15,722 nt of DNA from an uncultured Eubacteriales bacterium (GTDB lineage: Bacteria; Bacillota; Clostridia; Peptostreptococcales; Anaerovoracaceae). Positions within the stretch are counted from its first letter, which is position 1; each line of letters begins with the position of its first letter. This document shows positions 1-6,512 of this stretch, piece by piece. A program made the position numbers and the translations under genes. The DNA is taken from positions 1 through 15,722 of the forward strand of contig UQMQ01000047.1 in assembly GCA_900542245.1 (NCBI GenBank), read 5' to 3'. The notes under the pieces are model-generated. The model made no database searches and was not told the origin of the DNA. It was given only the letters and a program-made list of their open reading frames with translations.

Positions 1-73
1 TTTAACTTAGGTATCTATTTTTGTAAAATCATTTACTCTCTACACTTTGAATTATACAGGAAGCTACATAATA

Positions 74-101
74 AAAAATGGCTCCGATTGGAGCCATTTT
101 T
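74..101 (-). terminator. Rho-independent terminator of the bcd-etfB-etfA operon
   Basis: A perfect 12-bp inverted repeat (74-85 pairing with 90-101) closes a 4-base loop. Read on the minus strand the stem ends in a run of T, about 20 bases after the etfA stop codon. Because the arms end in A and T runs on both sides it could also work in the other direction, but no plus-strand gene precedes it here. Bases 1-73 beyond it are AT-rich and I recognise nothing in them. Confidence 0.85.
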
Positions 102-120
102 CATACAAACGAAAGTTTCG

Positions 121-1404
121 TTATTTCGTGGTTGCGTCATACAGTGCTTCCGCGTTGTCCCATTCCTTGATGATTTCCGGGATTACCTTGTACAGGTCGC
201 CTACGATCGCGTAGTCTGCAATTTCCATGATCGGAGCGTCAGCGTCCTTGTTGATCGCTACGATACAATCGGAGTTCTGCATACCTGCCAGGTGCTGGAT
301 AGCGCCGGAGATACCGCATGCGAAGTAGATCTTCGGCTTAACAGTGGTACCAGTCTGACCTACCTGGTGGGAGTGATCGATCCAGCCAGCATCAACTGCC
401 GCTCTGGAGGAGCCTACTACGCCGCCAACCTTGTCAGCGAACTGCTTGATCAGTTCGAAACCGGAAGCATCGCCAAGTCCACGTCCGCCGGAGCAGATGA
501 TGTCAGCGTCTGTTAAGGATACCATTTCCTTCGCGGATTTTACGATGTCCTTAATGTCGATTCTGATGTCAGCAGCTGTGATAGCCGGTTTTACGTTGAT
601 GATCTCGCCGGTTGCGCCTGCCTGTCTTTCCTGCTTCTGCATGACCCCAGGTCTTACCGTAGACATCTGCGGTCTGGTCTTCGGACAGATGATGGTAGCC
701 ATCAGGTTACCGCCGAATGCCGGACGCGTCTGCTTGATGCCTGTGGACGGGTCGTTCGGGTCTAATGTGGAAGTATCCAGTGTGGTGTTCGCTTTCGCGA
801 ATTCGATGTACTTGGAAACCTTTACGTCAAGGTGTGTACAGTCAGCGGTCAGACCGGTGTTGCATCTTGCTGCAATACGCGGTGCGAAGTCACGACCGAT
901 GTGCGTTGCGCCGTAAAGAACGATCTCCGGCTTATACTCATCGATCAGCTGTTTCATAACCTTGGTGTAAGCGTCTGTAGTGTAGTTCTTCAGCAGCGGA
1001 TCCTGCACCAGGTAAACCTTTTCAGCACCATACTCGAAGCATTCCTGTGCCAGATTGTCGATGCCGTCACCGATCAGAACTGCACAGATCTGTGTATCCT
1101 CGCTGATATCCTTTGCCAGCTTCTTACCTTCGCCGAGAAGCTCTAATGCGACGTTCTGGATCTTGCCCTGTCTCTGTTCTGCAAATACCCAGATGTGCTT
1201 GTAAGCGGAAAGGTCAACCTTTTCTGCTTCCGGCGCAGCTTCGATTGCGTCAAACTTACACTTTGCGATACAAGCGTTACAGTTTGTACATTTGCCTTCG
1301 TCTACGATCGCGAGTCTGTTTTCGATCTTCAGCGCGTCGAACGGGCAGGCTTTTGCGCAAAGGGTGCAGCCTTTACATTTATCTTTAATAATCTTAATTG
1401 CCAT
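121..1404 (-). CDS. etfA: Electron transfer flavoprotein alpha subunit with N-terminal 2[4Fe-4S] ferredoxin domain
   Basis: 427 residues, about 90-100 more than a plain EtfA. The extra N-terminus (residues 1-55) is a bacterial-type ferredoxin: Cys10, 13, 16, 20 followed by Pro, then Cys39, 42, 45, 49, enough ligands for two [4Fe-4S] clusters. Residues about 65-260 are the Etf alpha/beta domain. Residues about 295-420 form the FAD-binding domain, with GSSRAAVDAGW at 331-341 and the GQTG...GISGAIQHLAGM segment at 349-375. The start is supported by an AAGGAGGAGG Shine-Dalgarno about 8 bases upstream, inside the 20-base gap after etfB. In the family, EtfAB passes electrons to or from an acyl-CoA dehydrogenase. 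Ferredoxin-fused EtfA is known from bifurcating complexes such as the caffeyl-CoA reductase and lactate dehydrogenase Etfs of Acetobacterium. The fused clusters probably relay low-potential electrons between the flavin and soluble ferredoxin; that is inference. Confidence 0.95.
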   Translation of the reverse strand: MAIKIIKDKCKGCTLCAKACPFDALKIENRLAIVDEGKCTNCNACIAKCKFDAIEAAPEAEKVDLSAYKHIWVFAEQRQGKIQNVALELLGEGKKLAKDISEDTQICAVLIGDGIDNLAQECFEYGAEKVYLVQDPLLKNYTTDAYTKVMKQLIDEYKPEIVLYGATHIGRDFAPRIAARCNTGLTADCTHLDVKVSKYIEFAKANTTLDTSTLDPNDPSTGIKQTRPAFGGNLMATIICPKTRPQMSTVRPGVMQKQERQAGATGEIINVKPAITAADIRIDIKDIVKSAKEMVSLTDADIICSGGRGLGDASGFELIKQFADKVGGVVGSSRAAVDAGWIDHSHQVGQTGTTVKPKIYFACGISGAIQHLAGMQNSDCIVAINKDADAPIMEIADYAIVGDLYKVIPEIIKEWDNAEALYDATTK

Positions 1405-1424
1405 TTTGTCTTCCTCCTCCTTAA

Positions 1425-2231
1425 TTAGATGATGTGCTTACCTTTCAGCTGTACTAAGAGATTCTTAGCCTGTTCGTTTTCAGTATCGCCTGCAACAACC
1501 TGACCCGGAGCCTTCGGAGCCGGTGTGAAGGATCTGAATACGTTTGTCGGGGAAGCTTCCAGACCAACCTTGTTCAGGTCTACTTCGATATCTTTTGCGT
1601 TCCAGATCTTGATGTCCTTTTCGCCGAAGATACCCTTCATGTTCATGTATCTAGGATCGTTGAGCTCCTTGATCGCGGTCAGCATGCAAGGCGTCTTGAT
1701 GCCGATCAGTTCATAACCGTCTTCGAGCTGTCTCTTTACTGTGATATCATGCAGATTGTCATCAATGTGGAATTCTTCCACATAGGTAACCTGAGGAAGA
1801 TCTAACTTTTCTGCGATTTGCGGACCTACCTGCGCGGTATCGCCGTCGATCGCCTGACGACCTGCGAAAATCAGATCTGCAGGACCGTTTTCCTTTTCCC
1901 ATTTCTTGATCGCAGCTTCCAGTGTATTGGAAGTAGCCCATGTATCGGAACCGCCGACTGCTCTGTCGGATACCAGGATACCTTCGTCAGCACCCTTTGC
2001 GATACATTCGAACAGAAGGTCTGTAGCCTGCGGAGGTCCCATGGAGATGACAGTAACAGTGACGTCATCATATTTGTCCTTAATCTTTAATGCTTCTTCA
2101 AGCGCGTTGTTATCATCGTGGTTCAGGATCGATGGAACACCATCTCTGATCAATGTACCTGTTTTAGGGTTGATCTTGATAACGTTTGTATCAGGAACCT
2201 GCTTTGCGCATACGATAATCTTAAATGCCAT
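1425..2231 (-). CDS. etfB: Electron transfer flavoprotein beta subunit
   Basis: 268 residues, a normal length for EtfB. It begins with the typical MAFKIIVCAKQVPDT segment and contains the family signature around residues 124-140 (GRQAIDGDTAQVGPQ), followed by a conserved TYVEEF strand. The subunit forms the nucleotide-binding half of the Etf heterodimer. In bifurcating Etfs it binds the FAD that receives electrons from NADH, and the DGDTAQVGP stretch fits that class better than the AMP-binding mitochondrial type. It sits 17 bases after bcd and 20 bases before etfA, with a TAGGAGGAG ribosome binding site, so the three genes are almost certainly cotranscribed. The true electron donor cannot be read from sequence alone. 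Confidence 0.95.
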   Translation of the reverse strand: MAFKIIVCAKQVPDTNVIKINPKTGTLIRDGVPSILNHDDNNALEEALKIKDKYDDVTVTVISMGPPQATDLLFECIAKGADEGILVSDRAVGGSDTWATSNTLEAAIKKWEKENGPADLIFAGRQAIDGDTAQVGPQIAEKLDLPQVTYVEEFHIDDNLHDITVKRQLEDGYELIGIKTPCMLTAIKELNDPRYMNMKGIFGEKDIKIWNAKDIEVDLNKVGLEASPTNVFRSFTPAPKAPGQVVAGDTENEQAKNLLVQLKGKHII

Positions 2232-2248
2232 TTCTTTCTCCTCCTACC

Positions 2249-3391
2249 TTATTTCTTGAATGTCTTGCCAGCGATTACCATTCTCTGAACTTCGGAAGTA
2301 CCTTCGTAGATTTCAGTAATCTTAGCGTCTCTCATCATTCTTTCAACCGGATAATCCTTGGTGTATCCGTAACCGCCGTGGTACTGTACGCACTTCGTAG
2401 TAACAGCCATAGCTGTTTCTGCAGCGTATAACTTTGCCATTGCAGCAGCTTCACCGTAGTTGAGGTGTTTGTCCTTCATGTCAGCAGCTCTGTAAACAAG
2501 CAGTCTTGCAGCTTCGATTCTGGTCTTGAGGTCAGCCATTTCGAACTGCAGCGCCTGGAACTGGGAAAGCTTCTTGCCGAACTGCTTTCTTGCGTTCATG
2601 TATTCAACCGTTACGTCGAACGCGCCCTGCGCAATACCTAAAGCTTGAGAAGCGATACCAATACGACCGCCGTCCAGTGTGGACATTGCTACTTTGAAGC
2701 CGTCGCCTACAGCACCCAGCAGTCTGTCTTCCGGAATCACGCAGTTCTGGAAAATCAGCTCTGTTGTGGAGGATGCGCAGATACCCATCTTATCTTCAGT
2801 CTTACCGATGGAGAAGCCCTCATCGCCTTTTTCTACGATGAATGCGGAGATTCCATGGTTGCCTTTTTTCTTATCAGTCATTGCCATCACAACGAATACG
2901 TCAGCGTATCCACCATTTGTGATGAATACCTTTGCACCGTTGAGGATCCACTTGCCGTCAACCAGTTCAGCTCTGGTCTGCTGTCCGGACGCGTCAGTAC
3001 CTGCGTTCGGTTCGGTTAAACCGAAAGCACCAAGCTTCTTTCCGGAAAGAAGATCCGGCAGATATTTCATTTTCTGTTCTTCATTACCCCAGTTGAAGAT
3101 CGGCCAGCAGCACAGGGAAGTGTGCGCAGAGCAGATAACGCCTGTGGATGCACAGACTCTGGATAACTCTTCTACCGTAATCGCATAGGAGATGTGATCT
3201 CCGCCTGCTCCGCCGTACTGTGTCGGGAATGGGATTCCCAGTAAACCATACTTAGCCATTTTTTCAACTGTTTCTACAGGGAATCTGTGTTCCTTGTCGA
3301 TGTCAGCAGCTAAAGGTTCAACTTCGTTAACGGCAAATTCTCTTACCATTTTTCTTACGAATTCTTGTTCCTTCGTTGGTTGAAAGTTCAT
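2249..3391 (-). CDS. bcd: Acyl-CoA dehydrogenase, probably butyryl-CoA dehydrogenase
   Basis: 380 residues, full length for a short-chain acyl-CoA dehydrogenase. Visible signatures are GAFGLTEPNAGTD (121-133, flavin/substrate loop), the AARKQFGK-type segment near 267-273, QYHGGYGY (336-343), and IYEGTSEVQR, whose Glu363 is the expected catalytic base. With EtfAB it should reduce crotonyl-CoA to butyryl-CoA using NADH while driving ferredoxin reduction in the cytosol. The start follows an AAGGAGG seven bases upstream. It leads the bcd-etfB-etfA unit. Unlike the classical clostridial cluster, no crotonase, 3-hydroxybutyryl-CoA dehydrogenase or thiolase gene is adjacent, so the acyl substrate is assigned from family resemblance only. 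Other enoyl-CoA substrates (for example acryloyl- or caffeyl-CoA) are possible. Confidence 0.9.
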   Translation of the reverse strand: MNFQPTKEQEFVRKMVREFAVNEVEPLAADIDKEHRFPVETVEKMAKYGLLGIPFPTQYGGAGGDHISYAITVEELSRVCASTGVICSAHTSLCCWPIFNWGNEEQKMKYLPDLLSGKKLGAFGLTEPNAGTDASGQQTRAELVDGKWILNGAKVFITNGGYADVFVVMAMTDKKKGNHGISAFIVEKGDEGFSIGKTEDKMGICASSTTELIFQNCVIPEDRLLGAVGDGFKVAMSTLDGGRIGIASQALGIAQGAFDVTVEYMNARKQFGKKLSQFQALQFEMADLKTRIEAARLLVYRAADMKDKHLNYGEAAAMAKLYAAETAMAVTTKCVQYHGGYGYTKDYPVERMMRDAKITEIYEGTSEVQRMVIAGKTFKK

Positions 3392-3467
3392 TTAAATGCC
3401 TCCTTAAATTATTAATAACGGTCAATTTTTTGGGAAAATCAAAGACCTGTTTTTAACTTGTTATCCC

Positions 3468-3485
3468 ATGTTAAAGACATAACAG
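3468..3485. promoter_or_regulatory. Candidate Rex (NADH-sensing repressor) operator upstream of bcd
   Basis: The plus-strand site ATGTTAAAGACATAACAG is a dyad, TGTTA-N6-TAACA. It matches 11 of the 14 fixed positions of the clostridial Rex consensus TTGTTAA-N4-TTAACAA. It lies just downstream of the expected bcd transcription start (about 3490), a position suited to repression. The crt-bcd-etfBA operons of Clostridium are known Rex targets. No rex gene is in the window, so this is inference from motif and context. Confidence 0.45.
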
Positions 3486-3496
3486 CATACAGTAAT

Positions 3497-3525
3497 ATTA
3501 AAGCACTTTTTTATCAATCTTGCAA
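3497..3525 (-). promoter_or_regulatory. Candidate sigma-A promoter for bcd-etfB-etfA
   Basis: On the minus strand TTGCAA (3525-3520, 4/6 to TTGACA) is followed after exactly 17 bases by TTTAAT (3502-3497, 5/6 to TATAAT). Transcription would start near 3490, leaving a leader of about 100 bases before the bcd ATG. Weaker -35/-10 pairs can be drawn closer to the gene, so the exact start is uncertain. Confidence 0.5.
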
Positions 3526-3553
3526 GGTGTTTTTGCGTTTTTTCCTGATAATT

Positions 3554-3560
3554 TGTCGAA
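3554..3560. promoter_or_regulatory. Putative Spo0A box between sigF and bcd
   Basis: TGTCGAA on the plus strand, within ATTTGTCGAAATTC, is an exact match to the 7-base core of the Spo0A binding site. It lies about 29 bases upstream of the candidate bcd -35 element (near -67 from the expected start) and just beyond the sigF stop codon. A 7-base match is expected about twice by chance in 15.7 kb on both strands, but only rarely within the roughly 1 kb of intergenic DNA here. Confidence 0.45.
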
Positions 3561-3596
3561 ATTCATCTCTTTTTCACAATCTTCTAATTTTTGGCG

Positions 3597-4271
3597 TCAC
3601 TTTCCCGCGTCAGCCTCCATATCCTGCGCGAGCGCCTGCAGGGCTTTTTTCTCGATGCGGCTGACCTGTACCTGTGAAATTCTCAGGATCTGCGCGGCTT
3701 GCTGCTGTGTGAGATCCTTGTAATAGCGCAGCAGGATGACCTGCCGCTGCCGCGTCGGCAGCGCGGCGAGTCCTGCGGCAAGGTCGATATGCGTGATATG
3801 CTGCATCTCCTCGTCGCAAAAGAGCTGCTGTTCCTCATAGACCTCCGGATGGTTCATTGTATCGGCGGCTGCCAGTGCCTGTGTAATGCGCTCTGCCGAG
3901 AAGCCGGTCAGCTTCTGCAGTTCTGTGATGCGCGGTGAACCGCCGTACTGTGCCGCAAACTGATTCTCTGCCCTGCGCACCGCCGCGATGTCCGCTTTGA
4001 GGCTGCGGCTGACCTTGATGCGCCCCTGATCGCGCATCTGCGAACGAATCTCCCCGGTGATCATCGGTACCGCATAGGTCGAAAACGCAAAGCCGCGCCC
4101 GGCCTCAAATCGTCTGGCTGCTTTCATCAGCCCTATGTAACCGATCTGCATCAGATCCTCCGCCTCCGCCTGATAGATATGCGAAAGCCGCAAAGCGACC
4201 GACCGCACCAGTCCTGCATGCTCTGCGACAATGTTTTCCAGCTCTCGCTGTGTCAGCTCAGATCCCATCAT
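3597..4271 (-). CDS. sigF: Sporulation sigma factor SigF (SpoIIAC)
   Basis: About 224 residues. Region 2 contains DLMQIGYIGLMKAARRF and FSTYAVPMITGEIR followed by KVSRSLK, the block shared by sigma-F/G factors. Region 4 ends in a helix-turn-helix with LTQQQAAQILRISQVQVSRIEKKAL near the C-terminus. Position as third gene after spoIIAA and spoIIAB identifies it as sigma-F, the first forespore sigma factor, held inactive by SpoIIAB. The spoIIAB stop TGA (4273-4271) overlaps by one base the ATG chosen here (TGATG), implying translational coupling. A TTG at 4274 and a second ATG at 4268 are in frame and cannot be excluded; no strong Shine-Dalgarno decides between them. I see no clear terminator between this gene and the bcd promoter. 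Confidence 0.93.
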   Translation of the reverse strand: MMGSELTQRELENIVAEHAGLVRSVALRLSHIYQAEAEDLMQIGYIGLMKAARRFEAGRGFAFSTYAVPMITGEIRSQMRDQGRIKVSRSLKADIAAVRRAENQFAAQYGGSPRITELQKLTGFSAERITQALAAADTMNHPEVYEEQQLFCDEEMQHITHIDLAAGLAALPTRQRQVILLRYYKDLTQQQAAQILRISQVQVSRIEKKALQALAQDMEADAGK

Positions 4272-4708
4272 CAAATCCCATCATAGGTATCGATTTTTTT
4301 GATCATGGTAACGGTCGTTCCCACGCCCACGTCCGAATCCACCTTGATCTTATCCATGAAGCTTTCCATGACGGTAAAGCCCATGCCACTGCGCTCCTCT
4401 CCGGTGTCCGTCGTGAATAGCGGCTCCATCGCGCGCGCGATATTCTCAATGCCAACACCCTTGTCGATCACCTTGATCATCAGCGTATCCGGCGAAAGCA
4501 GCGCAAACTCCAGATCGACCTTGCCATGCAGCTGCCCCTCGTATCCATGGATCACCGCATTGCTGAACGCTTCGGATACGGCCGTTCTCACCTCTGTTAA
4601 TTCCTCTACCGTTGGATCCAGCTCGCTCGCATAAGCGGCTGCGATGCCCCGGACCAGACTGAGATTCTCCAATGCGGCGTCCACCTGTACCTTTAAGATT
4701 TTTTCCAT
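4271..4708 (-). CDS. spoIIAB: Anti-sigma F factor and SpoIIAA kinase SpoIIAB
   Basis: 145 residues from the ATG at 4708. GHKL-type ATPase/kinase: the N box EAFSNAVIHGY carries Glu46 and Asn50, G1 is DKGVGI (82-87) and G2 is ERSGMGF (105-111). It binds sigma-F and, with ATP, phosphorylates SpoIIAA, so that sigma-F is released only when dephosphorylated SpoIIAA is present. The frame stays open 19 codons further upstream, but that would overlap spoIIAA. The chosen start lies one base after the spoIIAA stop codon, is preceded by AAGGAAG about nine bases away, and gives a length and residue numbering matching the Bacillus protein. Confidence 0.95.
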   Translation of the reverse strand: MEKILKVQVDAALENLSLVRGIAAAYASELDPTVEELTEVRTAVSEAFSNAVIHGYEGQLHGKVDLEFALLSPDTLMIKVIDKGVGIENIARAMEPLFTTDTGEERSGMGFTVMESFMDKIKVDSDVGVGTTVTMIKKIDTYDGI

Positions 4709-4709
4709 A

Positions 4710-5063
4710 TTACGATACTTCCTTTCCCTTGAGCAAAGCGACCGCTTCCTCCTTCGTCTCCGCATACGGCATCAGCGAAAATACGCCTGCCAGGTTCAGG
4801 ATCGTGCGCACGCTTTTCGTACATGCCGCGATCGCGACACTGCCGCCTGCCTCGGATAGCTTCCGGTAACGTCCCAGCACAACGCCGATGCCGGAGCTGT
4901 CCATATACGTCACGTTTGCAAAGTCAAAGACCAGATTGCGCATCGCATACTGCTTGAGACTGCAGTCGATCGTCTCCCTGATCTCAGCAGCCGCATGGTG
5001 ATCCAGTTCGCCGAACAGCCGCGCGGTCATCACAGCTTCATGCACTTCAAAAATAATTTCCAT
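4710..5063 (-). CDS. spoIIAA: Anti-anti-sigma F factor SpoIIAA (STAS domain)
   Basis: 117 residues, the usual length, forming a single STAS domain. The phosphorylation loop reads VTYMDSSGIGVVLGRY; Ser57 is the expected target of SpoIIAB and of the phosphatase SpoIIE (not in this window). Unphosphorylated protein displaces sigma-F from SpoIIAB in the forespore. The start is preceded by AGGAG nine to ten bases upstream. It is the first gene of the operon; the gene before it is thiI, separated by a terminator. dacF, which leads the Bacillus operon, is absent, and no spoVA genes follow sigF. Confidence 0.95.
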   Translation of the reverse strand: MEIIFEVHEAVMTARLFGELDHHAAAEIRETIDCSLKQYAMRNLVFDFANVTYMDSSGIGVVLGRYRKLSEAGGSVAIAACTKSVRTILNLAGVFSLMPYAETKEEAVALLKGKEVS

Positions 5064-5157
5064 GCCCCTTGTCTCCTCTCTTTTTCGTTCCTAAGATTAT
5101 GATACTGCAACTGCCCGGGAATGTCTTTAGGAGAATGCGGGGGTTCCTGACTTCTTT

Positions 5158-5164
5158 TGTCGAA
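5158..5164. promoter_or_regulatory. Putative Spo0A box upstream of spoIIAA
   Basis: TGTCGAA on the plus strand, in the context TTTTGTCGAAG, is an exact match to the Spo0A core and extends into its T-rich 5' flank. It lies about 95 bases before the spoIIAA start codon. In Bacillus the spoIIA operon is directly activated by phosphorylated Spo0A together with sigma-H. I could not find a convincing sigma-H promoter; CATAAT at 5101-5096 on the minus strand is the only tidy -10-like hexamer and has no matching -35. Confidence 0.6.
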
Positions 5165-5184
5165 GCCTGCAGACAAACCATCGC

Positions 5185-5213
5185 AAAAAGAGACCCGCAT
5201 TAAACAGGTCTCT
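5185..5213 (-). terminator. Rho-independent terminator after thiI
   Basis: On the minus strand AGAGACCTG (5213-5205) pairs with CGGGTCTCT (5197-5189), nine pairs including one G-U, with a 7-base loop, then five T (5189-5185, the first also closing the stem). It follows the thiI stop by about 35 bases and insulates the spoIIA operon from the sulfur-relay genes. Confidence 0.85.
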
Positions 5214-5247
5214 TGCAATCGCAGGGTCGTATTGCGATCGTATGATG

Positions 5248-6432
5248 TTATTCCGGCATGATGTTGACGATCTCCTGCGCCTTGATGGCTGCTTCGATCA
5301 GCGCCTCGCAGTCCAGCTTGCGCTCGGATTCGAGAATCCGCTCGAGCTTCGGTTTGGTCGTCGGATGCTTCGGGAGAAAGACCGTACAGCAGTCCTCATA
5401 CGGCTGTATCGATGTTTCGAAGGTGCCGATCTCCTCCGCTTTCGCCATGATATCTACCTTGTCCATCGCGATCAGCGGGCGCATGACAGGCAGGCTCACA
5501 CTGGCATCGGTCACCACCAGCGCCTCCGCGGTCTGGCTGGCGACCTGACCGAGATTTTCCCCGGTGATCAGCATCTGGCAGCCCGTATCTTTGGCGATGC
5601 GTTCTGCGATGCGCATCATAAAGCGGCGCACGAGGATCGTCGTTTCCTCCTCCGGACAGTTCGTGACGATCGCCTCTTGGATCGGCAGCAGGTTGATGAC
5701 GTGCATCTTGAATCTGCCGCAGTAGGTCGACACGATGCGCGCAAGGTCCTCGACCTTTTCCTGCGCACGTTGGCTGGTATATGGATAAGAATGGAAATGC
5801 ACTGCTTCGATCAGCATCCCGCGCTTCGCCATCATCCATGTTGCCACCGGACTGTCGATACCGCCGGAAAGCAGGGTCAGACCCTTGCCGTTTGTCCCCA
5901 GCGGCAGACCGCCGAAGCCGGGGATCTTCCCTTCGTAAATATACGATCTGTCATGGCGCACATCCACATGCAGCAGCACATCCGGCTCATGCACGTCCAC
6001 CTTGAGCACCTTGCAGCCGATGAGCACCTTGGCGCCGATGATGCGTCCGATTTCCGGCGATTTGACCGGGAAATTCTTGTCCGCACGCTTTGCCTCGACC
6101 TTGAACGTATGAATGCCGCGCTCCGCGATCAGTCCGTTCATGTACGCGACAGCCTCCGCACCGATGGCTTCCAGTTCAGACGGCGCCTCGACCGCTTTGC
6201 TGATGGAAGCAACACCGAACACCTTGGAGATCTCCTTGATGATCGCCCGAATATCCAGTGCCTTGTCCGCCCGGACAAAGATCAATCCTTCACTTCTTCT
6301 GACATCGATGCCGCGGAACGCTTTCAGATTATTGCGGATGCGGTCTACCAGCATTCTCTCAAAATATGGTTTATTCATACCCTTTAAGGCAACCTCACCG
6401 CAGCGAACGATGAGAATGTTTTGTTCATTCAT
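5248..6432 (-). CDS. thiI: tRNA sulfurtransferase ThiI (tRNA 4-thiouridine synthase)
   Basis: 394 residues. An N-terminal ferredoxin-like region is followed by a THUMP RNA-binding domain (about 60-165) and an adenylating PP-loop domain with SGGIDS at 189-194. The conserved YEDCCTVFLPKHP segment lies at 345-357. There is no C-terminal rhodanese domain, as is usual in Firmicutes, where persulfide comes directly from a partner cysteine desulfurase. The enzyme adenylates U8 of tRNA and exchanges it for 4-thiouridine; a role in thiamin synthesis is not shown by this context. The frame is open to 6801, but that would run into the upstream desulfurase gene. The ATG at 6432 gives the normal MNEQNILIVRCGEVALKG start and has AGGAGA seven bases upstream. 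Confidence 0.95.
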   Translation of the reverse strand: MNEQNILIVRCGEVALKGMNKPYFERMLVDRIRNNLKAFRGIDVRRSEGLIFVRADKALDIRAIIKEISKVFGVASISKAVEAPSELEAIGAEAVAYMNGLIAERGIHTFKVEAKRADKNFPVKSPEIGRIIGAKVLIGCKVLKVDVHEPDVLLHVDVRHDRSYIYEGKIPGFGGLPLGTNGKGLTLLSGGIDSPVATWMMAKRGMLIEAVHFHSYPYTSQRAQEKVEDLARIVSTYCGRFKMHVINLLPIQEAIVTNCPEEETTILVRRFMMRIAERIAKDTGCQMLITGENLGQVASQTAEALVVTDASVSLPVMRPLIAMDKVDIMAKAEEIGTFETSIQPYEDCCTVFLPKHPTTKPKLERILESERKLDCEALIEAAIKAQEIVNIMPE

Positions 6433-6512
6433 GGTGATTCTCCTATTGATTCCAAATCGTAATATGGCGATATGTGACGATTCCTTTTTCTTTCTGCAAA
6501 GCTGCTTCAAGA

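Noticed and set aside
1..73. A possible short gene or RNA at the left edge
   Set aside because: AT-rich sequence without an open frame, hairpin or ribosome binding site that I can support.
3461..3485. A second Rex-type half-site pairing (TTTAACA and GATAACAA on the minus strand) near the bcd start
   Set aside because: The halves are direct rather than inverted and do not form a dyad; only the 3468-3485 dyad was kept.
4709..4765. Nineteen upstream codons before the SpoIIAB start
   Set aside because: They are Arg-rich, overlap spoIIAA, and the ATG at 4708 reproduces the family length and Glu46/Asn50 numbering.
5242..6387. A 381-codon open frame on the plus strand opposite thiI
   Set aside because: Composition is rich in His, Asp and Arg with no recognisable domain, typical of the antisense of a well-conserved gene; thiI is complete with all motifs.
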